A stretch of 6,385 nt of DNA, taken from the NCBI GenBank assembly GCA_017452215.1, contig JAFTMU010000153.1, positions 1-6,385 of the forward strand, read 5' to 3'. The stretch comes from Clostridia bacterium (GTDB lineage: Bacteria > Bacillota > Clostridia > Oscillospirales > CAG-272). Of the stretch, positions 1 through 6,129 are shown piece after piece. Position numbers and translations under genes: made by a program. Numbering within the stretch: position 1 is the first letter of the stretch; the number at the start of each line of letters is the position of its first letter. The notes beneath the pieces are model-generated. The model had not been told where the DNA came from. It ran no database searches and saw nothing but the letters and a program-made list of their open reading frames with translations.

Positions 1-385
1 CACCCTGCACGGATACTTGAAAAAGGACAGTAAAAACAACCCGGTACAGGTTTCGGACACAAAGAAAGCGGGATTTAAGGAGATCGTGACCAAATACCGT
101 ACCGTTGCCAAAAAGGGGAATGAAGCACTGCTTGAGGTAGAACTGATCACGGGAAGAACCCACCAGATCCGTGCCCACCTTTCCCACATCGGGCATCCGC
201 TTTTAGGTGATGGGAAGTACGGTGTGAACCGAGAGGATCGGGTAAGAGGATACAAATATCAAGCCTTGTATGCCTTTCGTCTTTCCTTTAAGGAGACGGA
301 CGGAGAGAGCTCGCTGAAATATTTGGAGGGAAAGACCTTTGAGATCGACAGAGAGGATGTTTGGTTTTTAAAGGAGTTTAGGTAA
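1..385 (+). CDS. RluA-family pseudouridine synthase, C-terminal part (5' end outside window)
   Basis: This is the last 127 codons of an enzyme that isomerises uridine to pseudouridine in rRNA (or tRNA) in the cytoplasm. The frame is open to the left edge and reads TLHGYLKKD at its start, so the TTG at 17 is an internal Leu codon and not a start. The family signature GRTHQIRAHLSHIGHP, followed by GDGKYG, begins at nucleotide 152. It is typical of the C-terminal half of RluA/RluC/RluD catalytic domains. The catalytic Asp motif (HRLDxxTSG type) would lie upstream and cannot be seen. The segment LHGYLKKD and the tail YQALYAFRL...VWFLKEF resemble the RluC-like proteins of Clostridia more than the YlyB/RluD type, but the target site cannot be assigned. 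The stop codon overlaps the ribosome binding site of lnt, which suggests co-transcription. Confidence 0.93.
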   Translation, partial: TLHGYLKKDSKNNPVQVSDTKKAGFKEIVTKYRTVAKKGNEALLEVELITGRTHQIRAHLSHIGHPLLGDGKYGVNREDRVRGYKYQALYAFRLSFKETDGESSLKYLEGKTFEIDREDVWFLKEFR

Positions 386-390
386 GGAGG
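384..390 (+). promoter_or_regulatory. Ribosome binding site of lnt
   Basis: AAGGAGG is a near-perfect anti-Shine-Dalgarno match with 5 bases before the ATG at 396. It overlaps the TAA stop of the pseudouridine synthase gene (383-385), so lnt translation is placed directly behind that gene. It fixes the lnt start. Confidence 0.85.
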
Positions 391-395
391 GTTTT

Positions 396-1976
396 ATGAT
401 CCCAAAGAGTAAAAAATATGCTTTGCCGTTTTTGCTTCTTGGCGCTGCTTTAACTGCTTTGACGCTGATCTTTCCCCAAGTCGGATTTTTAGAGTGGGGA
501 ACGATGATCCCGATCTTTATCGGGACTTACCGTCTGTGCGGCAGTGCACGCTTTGGCGCTTGGAGGACCTACTGGTACGGCTTTTTGGCGGTATACGTTT
601 ATTATTTTATTACTTACCATTGGTTCATAGCACTTTATCACTTGGATGTTGTTGGCTTGGACAACGCTTCCTCCGTGGCTGTGGTGATTGCAGGTTGGTT
701 GGGGCTCTCGCTTTTGCAGGCGATCCCGGGAGGACTGATGTTCGTTTTGTTCCGACTTTTGCACACAAGGACCCGAGTGTTCGTGCGCTTTCCGCTCCTA
801 CGCCCTTTGGTTTTTTCAGCGCTTTGGGTGGTCTTTGAATGGTCCTCCACGCTCTCTTGGACGGGAGTCCCGTGGGGACGGCTTTGCTTGGGACAGATCC
901 ACTATTTACCCGTGCTGCAATCGGCGTCCCTGTTCGGTTCCTATTTCATCAGCTTTTTGATCCTTTTGGTCAACGGCCTTTTGGCGTATGCGATCCTTTA
1001 TCACAAAAGAAAACAGCGTGCCGTGCTTTGCTCGGTAACCGCTGCTGTGCTGGCGGCTTGTAATCTTCTTTTGGGAGTGGGCTTGATGAATGCAAAAAGC
1101 ATTCCCACGGATACGGTAAAGGTTGCCGTGATACAGGGAGCGACCAACGTCAACGATATTTCCATGACGGCAGAGACCTATGCCGAAATGACAAGGGAAG
1201 CCGCCCGTGACGGAGCGGAGCTTGTGGTTTGGCCGGAATCTATTTTTCCGACGTATCTTAACAACTATGCCCATTTAAAGGATCAACTGTCCCGTCTTGC
1301 CAAAGAATGCGACGTCACCCTGATCGTTGGGGCGTTATACGCCGATTACAACGGTGGGGACTATAAGATGTATAACTCGCTTTATATGATCAATTCCGAT
1401 GGCAGCTTTGCGGATACGGTCTATTCCAAGCGGCATTTGGTTCCGTTTGGGGAATACGTTCCCATGCGAGAATTGATCATGACATTGATTCCGCCCTTGG
1501 CGCAGCTTTCTGCCTTAGATCGGGATTTTTCTCCCGGGGAGGGGAGTGCACTGTTTGAGACCGAGTGGGGAAAGATCGGATCCTTGATCTGCTTTGATTC
1601 CATCTATGAAGAATTGACCCGTGAGAGCGTGCGGGACGGCGCCGAATTGATGCTTTTACCCAGTAACGATTCCTGGTGGTTTTCGGATTCTGCGGCGACC
1701 TACGAGCACGAAGCACAAGCGGTGCTGCGGGCCATTGAAAGCGGCAGATTCGTGGTGCGCTCGGGAAATACGGGGGTTTCTACTGTGATTTCCGAAAAAG
1801 GGGAGCATTTGGTGTGGATCGAAGCCTTAACGGACGGATATGCCGTGACAGAGGTCCCTTTGTTTGACAACACCACGCTTTATATGCACGTGGGAAATTT
1901 GTTCGTGTACCTTTGCATCGGCTTTTACGTTTTTCTTTTGACGGTTGGCGTTTTGAAAAAGAAGGGAAGGCTTTGA
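396..1976 (+). CDS. lnt: Apolipoprotein N-acyltransferase (Lnt)
   Basis: The 526-residue length is close to E. coli Lnt (512). Lnt transfers an acyl chain from a phospholipid to the free amino group of the lipidated Cys of diacylated lipoproteins, the last step of lipoprotein maturation, at the outer face of the cytoplasmic membrane. Residues 1-231 are mostly hydrophobic helices (about 10-29, 62-82, 93-121, 134-148, 172-203, 208-231). Residues 242-488 form a carbon-nitrogen hydrolase (nitrilase) domain, and a final helix lies at about 500-518. The Glu-Lys-Cys triad is visible as E281 in VVWPES, K345 in YSKRHLVPFGEYVP and C399 in SLICFDS. E353 matches the essential Glu eight residues after the catalytic Lys in E. 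coli. Residues 400-401 are Phe-Asp where E. coli has Tyr-Glu, and no Trp is evident just after VIQG (E. coli W237). The triad is intact, so it is probably active. A related nitrilase-fold acyltransferase with another amine acceptor is possible. Confidence 0.9.
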   Translation: MIPKSKKYALPFLLLGAALTALTLIFPQVGFLEWGTMIPIFIGTYRLCGSARFGAWRTYWYGFLAVYVYYFITYHWFIALYHLDVVGLDNASSVAVVIAGWLGLSLLQAIPGGLMFVLFRLLHTRTRVFVRFPLLRPLVFSALWVVFEWSSTLSWTGVPWGRLCLGQIHYLPVLQSASLFGSYFISFLILLVNGLLAYAILYHKRKQRAVLCSVTAAVLAACNLLLGVGLMNAKSIPTDTVKVAVIQGATNVNDISMTAETYAEMTREAARDGAELVVWPESIFPTYLNNYAHLKDQLSRLAKECDVTLIVGALYADYNGGDYKMYNSLYMINSDGSFADTVYSKRHLVPFGEYVPMRELIMTLIPPLAQLSALDRDFSPGEGSALFETEWGKIGSLICFDSIYEELTRESVRDGAELMLLPSNDSWWFSDSAATYEHEAQAVLRAIESGRFVVRSGNTGVSTVISEKGEHLVWIEALTDGYAVTEVPLFDNTTLYMHVGNLFVYLCIGFYVFLLTVGVLKKKGRL

Positions 1977-1983
1977 CCGACTG

Positions 1984-2012
1984 TTGACTTTTTACGTAAT
2001 TTATGGTACAAT
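1984..2012 (+). promoter_or_regulatory. Sigma-A-type promoter with extended -10 for the redox operon
   Basis: The -35 is TTGACT (1984-1989), the spacer is exactly 17 bases, and the -10 is TACAAT (2007-2012), preceded by TG at 2004-2005, the extended -10 element. The predicted transcript start is near 2019, giving a leader of about 40 bases before the ATG at 2058. It begins only 7 bases after the lnt stop, so the downstream genes have their own promoter, though read-through from lnt is not excluded because no terminator is seen between them. Confidence 0.8.
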
Positions 2013-2023
2013 TCTGATGTATT

Positions 2024-2038
2024 TCAAATGAGATTTGA
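2024..2038 (+). promoter_or_regulatory. Inverted repeat in the leader, possible operator or small hairpin
   Basis: TCAAAT-GAG-ATTTGA is a 6-bp perfect inverted repeat around a 3-base centre. It sits between the predicted transcript start (about 2019) and the ribosome binding site (2045-2052). This is a typical place for a repressor operator, but the repeat is short and AT-rich and may be chance. Confidence 0.3.
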
Positions 2039-2057
2039 TTGAAAAAGAGGTGAAGTT

Positions 2058-3071
2058 ATGTCGCAAAAAACGATAGAAAGAATACGCTTGCTCTGGGGGA
2101 TCGTTTTGTCGGTTCTGATCGTGGCGGTGGGGATCTGCTTTATCGTTTCCTGCATTACGATCTATGAGCGTGGCGGCCGTCCCTTTTCCAGGGAAAGCGT
2201 TGAGGAACAGTTTGGCATCATTGCCGTTCCCGTATATATCTGCGTTGGCGCTGTGATCGTTGGCGGGATCTTTTCCTGTGCTTTTCCGCAAACCACAAGG
2301 GTAACGGCGAAAAACAACGAAAAGAAGCAGTTGGAGCGCTTATACCGTCGGATCGATATTGCTTCTGCGCAGCCTGAGGTGCTTGCTCACATAAAAAAAG
2401 AGCGTTTTCTTCGGTTTTTCCTGGGGGCTGCCAATGCCGTTTTGTGTGTTGCCTGTGCCATTCCGCCGCTGATTTACGTGTTTGATCTTTCCAACTTCAC
2501 CACGGAAAACCTGAACGGTGACGTTTTTGGCGCTATTTGGTTGACCCTGATCATGTTTGCCGTGGCTGTGGCAATTTCCTTTACAAGATCGATCTTCCAA
2601 GGGCTGAGTGTTCGCAGAGAGCTGGCTCTTTTGAAAGGACTTCCGACAGTGAAAAAGGGAGAAGCTGAACAGGAGGACGGCGAGAACCTTTTGATGGGGC
2701 GCTCCTTGATCAAGGTGCTTGGTTGGTTTTTGACCGTTTGCTTGGCGGTACTGTTGCTTTCGGTATTGGCTGTGATTACGGATTCCTATACGGTACCGTT
2801 TTGGAGTAGGATCGCTTTGATCCTTTGCATTGGTGTTCCGTTTGCTTTATTCGTATCGGTCTTTTACGTTTTGTTTTTTGCAAAAAAGTGGAAAAATACG
2901 TTTGCGAAGTGTGTTCCCGTTGACGGAGAGAAGCGGAGTGTATGGCTTGTGCGCACCGTCCTCTTGGCTTTGGCGGCGGTGATGATCGTGGTCGGGATCC
3001 TGAACGGCGGCATGGGGGACGTTCTTGCAAAGGCTGTTCGTATTTGTACCGAGTGTATCGGTCTTGGTTGA
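2058..3071 (+). CDS. Seven-helix membrane protein with a C-terminal CTEC (CD1871A-like) tail
   Basis: I do not recognise the main body as a named family. The 337-residue product has hydrophobic segments at about 9-34, 54-76, 117-141, 154-177, 217-240, 249-275 and 295-315. Basic loops (77-116, 178-216, 276-294) fit the cytoplasmic side, so the positive-inside rule places the N-terminus inside and the C-terminus outside. The last roughly 40 residues, a helix followed by GGMGDVLAKAVRIC and TECIGLG, closely resemble the small stand-alone Clostridia proteins annotated as CD1871A family CXXC motif-containing (recalled from family knowledge, not searched). The CXXC is C330-T-E-C333. The start is set by AAGAGGTG at 2045-2052, 5 bases before the ATG. 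The gene lies 15 bases upstream of the polyferredoxin-thioredoxin gene and behind the promoter at 1984-2012. It is probably a membrane partner of that protein, with the CTEC pair as a redox or metal site; this function is inferred. Confidence 0.8.
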   Translation: MSQKTIERIRLLWGIVLSVLIVAVGICFIVSCITIYERGGRPFSRESVEEQFGIIAVPVYICVGAVIVGGIFSCAFPQTTRVTAKNNEKKQLERLYRRIDIASAQPEVLAHIKKERFLRFFLGAANAVLCVACAIPPLIYVFDLSNFTTENLNGDVFGAIWLTLIMFAVAVAISFTRSIFQGLSVRRELALLKGLPTVKKGEAEQEDGENLLMGRSLIKVLGWFLTVCLAVLLLSVLAVITDSYTVPFWSRIALILCIGVPFALFVSVFYVLFFAKKWKNTFAKCVPVDGEKRSVWLVRTVLLALAAVMIVVGILNGGMGDVLAKAVRICTECIGLG

Positions 3072-3086
3072 TGAGGTGAGTGTGGT

Positions 3087-4649
3087 ATGAAACAAATGAA
3101 AAACATTAAAAATTGGATCCTTTCTCACCTGCCGTCCAAGCGCAGATTGATACAGCTTTACGCCGCTCTGCTATTTAACGCCAACCTCAAGGGCTTTGGC
3201 AACGGAAGAATTTTTAAAGGTCCTATCAAGAACATTTGTACACCCGGACTGAACTGCTATTCCTGCCCCGGCGCTACGGGGGCTTGCCCCTTGGGGGCGT
3301 TGCAGAACGCTTTGGCGGCAAGTGACAAGCGAGCACCGTTTTACGTGCTTGGTATTCTGATGCTGTACGGATTGTTTTTGGGGCGTTGGATCTGCGGATT
3401 TTTGTGTCCCTTTGGGTTGATACAGGATCTGTTACATAAGATCAAAACTCCCAAGCTGAAAAAGGGAAGGCTGACCAAGATCCTCTCTTGCTTCAAGTAC
3501 GTGGTGCTTGTATTGTTTGTGGTGGTTCTTCCGCTGCTGTACGTGTTCCGAAACTTCCCGCTCCCCGGCTTTTGTAAATATATTTGTCCCGCAGGAACGC
3601 TGGAAGGTGCGTTCGGTCTGCTTGCAAACGAGGTCAACTCGGGATATTTCAGTATGCTGGGGCCGATATTCACTTGGAAATTTATGCTCCTTGTGAGCTT
3701 TATCGTGGGAACGATCTTTATCTACCGTCTCTTTTGCCGTTTCCTTTGCCCGTTGGGGGCGATCTACGGCTTGTTTAACAAGATTGCCTTTTTCGGCATC
3801 AAGCTTGAAAAATCGAAATGCATTGACTGCGGTCTTTGTCTCTCTAAGTGCAAAATGGATATTCGTCACGTAGGAGACGCCGAGTGTATTAGCTGCGGTG
3901 AATGTATTGAGGTATGTCCCACGAACGCTATTCGTTGGAAGGGCGGTAAGGCATATCTTGCTCCCAATGAAATTGAGGAAGTTTCCGAGGAAGAGGCTGT
4001 GCAGATCGCACAGGAGCATAACGAAAAGATAAAAAAACGTAACAAGATCGTTCAGATCATTGTGGGCGCTTCGATGGCGGTGCTTTTGGCAGGCGTGCTG
4101 ATCTATTGTAATTTTATCGATCAGGAGCCTACGGTAACGCCGCCTGTACAGGAGAGTGACGAATCTACCACCGATGGCGGTGAGGATCAGCCCAATCCCA
4201 TCATTGTAGGTAACCGCCCGGGAAATCTTTGTCCCACAAAGGATGTTACCTTGTTGGATGGGGAGGATACGGTGTTTAACATCGAATCGCAACGGGGAAG
4301 GGTCATGATCGTGAATTTCTGGTTTACGACCTGCTCGGGCTGCGTAAAGGAGATGCCCGGATTTGCTCGGATTGCCGAGGAATATACCGATGAGGTCACG
4401 GTGCTGGCGCTTCATGCGGATATGCCGTGGGAGGATCCCGTGCAGTTTATTGCAGACAGTGATTGGGATGAATACAATATTTTGTTTGGCATGGATGCAG
4501 GAAATGAGTATTTTAGTATTCTTGGCGGTGCTGACGCATACCCTCACACGGTGATCGTTGACGAGAACGGAATCGTTGTTTATTCCGAGACGAGAGATAT
4601 CACCTATGAGGAGTTAAAGGAGATCGTGGATTCGATCTTGACAAAGTAA
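3087..4649 (+). CDS. Membrane 4Fe-4S polyferredoxin fused to an exported thioredoxin-like (TlpA/redoxin) domain
   Basis: The 520-residue fusion has a NapH/CcoG-like N-terminal membrane part. Residues 51-67 hold CX5CX2CX6C within CTPGLNCYSCPG. Three CxxxCP motifs follow at C103/C107, C163/C167 and C217/C221. Two ferredoxin-type 4Fe-4S motifs follow at C245-C248-C251-C255 and C267-C270-C273-C277P. After a transmembrane helix at about 322-341 and an acidic, Thr/Pro-containing linker (342-377), residues 378-520 look like a TlpA/redoxin fold with active site C416-S-G-C419 in VNFWFTTCSGCVKEMP and a probable cis-Pro at 486 (AYPHTVIV). Basic loops at 118-131 and 313-319 put the ferredoxin clusters inside and the thioredoxin-like domain outside. 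It likely moves electrons across the membrane to extracytoplasmic thiols; the physiological acceptor is unknown. The start is set by GAGGTG at 3073-3078, 8 bases before the ATG. It is second in an operon with the CTEC membrane protein and is followed by a terminator. Confidence 0.9.
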   Translation: MKQMKNIKNWILSHLPSKRRLIQLYAALLFNANLKGFGNGRIFKGPIKNICTPGLNCYSCPGATGACPLGALQNALAASDKRAPFYVLGILMLYGLFLGRWICGFLCPFGLIQDLLHKIKTPKLKKGRLTKILSCFKYVVLVLFVVVLPLLYVFRNFPLPGFCKYICPAGTLEGAFGLLANEVNSGYFSMLGPIFTWKFMLLVSFIVGTIFIYRLFCRFLCPLGAIYGLFNKIAFFGIKLEKSKCIDCGLCLSKCKMDIRHVGDAECISCGECIEVCPTNAIRWKGGKAYLAPNEIEEVSEEEAVQIAQEHNEKIKKRNKIVQIIVGASMAVLLAGVLIYCNFIDQEPTVTPPVQESDESTTDGGEDQPNPIIVGNRPGNLCPTKDVTLLDGEDTVFNIESQRGRVMIVNFWFTTCSGCVKEMPGFARIAEEYTDEVTVLALHADMPWEDPVQFIADSDWDEYNILFGMDAGNEYFSILGGADAYPHTVIVDENGIVVYSETRDITYEELKEIVDSILTK

Positions 4650-4654
4650 ATAAT

Positions 4655-4694
4655 GAAAGCCGCAAAGCGTTGAAACAAATGCTTTACGGCTTTC
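4655..4694 (+). terminator. Hairpin terminator between convergent genes, probably bidirectional
   Basis: GAAAGCCG (4655-4662) pairs perfectly with CGGCTTTC (4687-4694). After one mismatch, AAAGC-type pairing extends the stem by 5 bp (4664-4668 with 4681-4685), leaving a 12-base loop. A T-rich stretch, TTTCTTTAGTCTCTT, overlaps the 3' arm and continues to 4705. It lies 6 bases after the stop of the polyferredoxin gene and 14 bases before the stop of the convergent lipoprotein gene. The minus-strand side is followed by ATTATTTAC, so it may serve both genes. Confidence 0.75.
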
Positions 4695-4707
4695 TTTAGT
4701 CTCTTAA

Positions 4708-6012
4708 TCAGTCGTTATAAATAACGAAGCTTGCGCTTAAAATGCCGAAGGGGTCGGCGGAGAGGACAAATTCGGATTCGGTTTTATCATTTGCGGCGGT
4801 ATAGCCTTCGGGAAGAAGGATCCTGGCATAATAATTTTTGTTCAAAGGTCCTTCAAATGAAGCCAAGCCGTCGGCATCGGTAATTACGGTACAGATCGGC
4901 TGTGCCGTATCGGTGCGATCGTAGATTTGGACGGTGACGTTGGTAATGGGATGGAATGCGTTGTCGCTGACTTGGATACGGTAGGTGAAATTGAAGTCCT
5001 GCGGTGCTTCGTCAAGCTCGAAGGAGACGGTCATTTCGGTGCCGGCGGCAGCTGAGGAAAGCGTACCGATGCAGATGGTAACGGTTTCACCTTTCAGCAC
5101 GGAAAGGGTGGTAGAGGTCTTTCCGTTGGAGGGGTCTGAGGTTCTGCTTTCTACGTTAAGAATAATATTGTTCGCTTCACTATCACAAACGGTTTTCAGG
5201 GTTCCGTTTGCCGTAGCGGTCCAGTGATAGTAGACCGGCGCATTTTTGACGGGAGTTGCGGTGATGCTGTCGAGTGTTTCCAACGTAAGAGGCGCACCGA
5301 TACTGCCGGGGAGGTATTCCAGGGAGAAGCTGATGGCGGTGACGGAATTGGAGGCACTCTTGAAGCCGATGAGCGTGGGCTTTTTGCTGTCGGTGGCATC
5401 CTTGGGTTTGAGATGAATATTGATGATGCCGTTCTCGTCGGGGAGATATTCTTCCCCGTCGTAAACGACGATGGCACTTGTGTTGTTGACAACAAGCTTT
5501 TTACCGTTGGGATCCATGATACCAATATAGAAATATTGATCGGTAGTTACAGACACAGATCCAGCGTCCTCGGAGATGTATTCGGGATTGGTTGTGCTGC
5601 CAAGGACACCGTTCAAGGTCAATTTGGCTACGGCAAAAGAGGTTTGGAAGGTATAGGTTTCTCCGTCGCAGATAAAGCCCTCGGCGGTGATAACGGTAAC
5701 GGAGTAAGACGCTTCCTCCAAAAAAGCGGTTGCGATGCCCTGTGCATTGGTGGTGGCAGTGCAGACGGGAGCGCCATTCAAGGAAAATTGAACGGTGGCG
5801 CCCATGATGGGCGCTCCGTTGGTATCACAAACAGAAACGGAATAGTTGCTCTTTGTTTCTACAGGATCGGTTGTGGTGGTTTCTTCGTGAGACGTAGTGT
5901 TTTCTCCCGCATTGTCGTTGCTTTGGTCAGCGCAGGCAACCAGCGCAAGCGTGACCAAAAGGATCAAAACGAGGAGGGAAAGCAGGTGAAATCGGGAAAG
6001 GAATTTCTTCAT
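4708..6012 (-). CDS. Exported lipoprotein with Ig-like / carboxypeptidase-regulatory-like domains
   Basis: The 434-residue product has a lipoprotein signal peptide: basic MKKFLSRFH, hydrophobic core 10-26 and lipobox L24-V-A-C27, so it should be lipidated at C27 and anchored to the outer face of the membrane. A low-complexity Thr/Glu/Asn linker spans 29-55. Residues about 57-125 form a first beta-sandwich repeat (SVSVCDTNGAPIMGATVQF, then TTNAQGIA and VTVITAEGF). Residues about 140-335 are a beta-rich middle region without a clear family. Residues 339-430 form a second repeat of the first type (ITNVTVQIYD, TDADGLASF, PEGYTA). These resemble transthyretin-like, SpaA or CarboxypepD_reg folds used in surface adhesion or binding; no enzyme motif is visible. 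Besides C27 there are Cys at 62, 84, 115, 276, 314 and 374. AAGGAGA (6018-6024) lies 5 bases from the ATG and sets the start. The gene has its own promoter and terminates at the hairpin shared with the convergent operon. Confidence 0.88.
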   Translation of the reverse strand: MKKFLSRFHLLSLLVLILLVTLALVACADQSNDNAGENTTSHEETTTTDPVETKSNYSVSVCDTNGAPIMGATVQFSLNGAPVCTATTNAQGIATAFLEEASYSVTVITAEGFICDGETYTFQTSFAVAKLTLNGVLGSTTNPEYISEDAGSVSVTTDQYFYIGIMDPNGKKLVVNNTSAIVVYDGEEYLPDENGIINIHLKPKDATDSKKPTLIGFKSASNSVTAISFSLEYLPGSIGAPLTLETLDSITATPVKNAPVYYHWTATANGTLKTVCDSEANNIILNVESRTSDPSNGKTSTTLSVLKGETVTICIGTLSSAAAGTEMTVSFELDEAPQDFNFTYRIQVSDNAFHPITNVTVQIYDRTDTAQPICTVITDADGLASFEGPLNKNYYARILLPEGYTAANDKTESEFVLSADPFGILSASFVIYND

Positions 6013-6044
6013 ACATTTCTCCTTGACAGAATGATATTTGTCTT

Positions 6045-6073
6045 ATTATATCATTTTTTGTGTATCTTTGCAA
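6045..6073 (-). promoter_or_regulatory. Sigma-A-type promoter of the lipoprotein gene
   Basis: On the minus strand the -10 is TATAAT (6050-6045), preceded by TGA, the extended -10 element (6053-6051). The -35 is TTGCAA (6073-6068), 4 of 6 consensus bases, with a 17-base spacer. The transcript start would be near 6038, giving a leader of about 26 bases that contains only the ribosome binding site. Confidence 0.75.
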
Positions 6074-6081
6074 CGGTTTTC

Positions 6082-6124
6082 AAAAAAATAAATGCGGCGC
6101 AAGTGCGATAAGACTTGCGCCGCA
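6082..6124 (-). terminator. Strong Rho-independent terminator of the partial minus-strand gene
   Basis: A perfect 12-bp GC-rich stem, TGCGGCGCAAGT (6093-6104) with ACTTGCGCCGCA (6113-6124), closes an 8-base loop. Read on the minus strand it is followed at once by TTTATTTTTTT (6092-6082). It begins 5 bases after the TAA at 6130-6132 and isolates that gene from the lipoprotein promoter just downstream. Confidence 0.92.
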
Positions 6125-6129
6125 GAGGT

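Noticed and set aside
17..19. TTG at 17 as the start of a small 122-residue protein
   Set aside because: The frame continues upstream to the edge with family-like residues (TLHGY before LKKD) and no ribosome binding site, so this is the interior of an RluA-family gene.
494..1063. Plus-strand frames inside lnt (494-838 and 839-1063)
   Set aside because: They are out of frame with an intact lnt reading frame that carries the whole catalytic triad, so they are not evidence of a frameshift or a second gene.
1..1976. Reading the left end as an lspA-rluD-lnt lipoprotein maturation cluster
   Set aside because: lspA often precedes an RluD-type gene in Bacillota, but the partial synthase looks RluC-like and the upstream region is not visible, so this cannot be supported.
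3432..4547. Long minus-strand open frame (371 codons) opposite the polyferredoxin gene
   Set aside because: The plus strand here encodes well-conserved 4Fe-4S and thioredoxin-like motifs. The antisense product has no recognisable domain and an implausible His/Arg/Thr-rich composition, so it is a shadow frame.
5224..6111. Plus-strand open frame (295 codons) opposite the lipoprotein gene
   Set aside because: The minus strand has a signal peptide, lipobox, ribosome binding site, promoter and terminator. The plus-strand product is Gly-rich mirror sequence without a family, and it runs through the minus-strand promoter and into the terminator.
6093..6124. The perfect GC-rich inverted repeat as a mobile element end or attachment site
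   Set aside because: Its position 5 bases after a stop codon and the run of T on the minus strand explain it fully as a Rho-independent terminator; no transposase or second copy is present.
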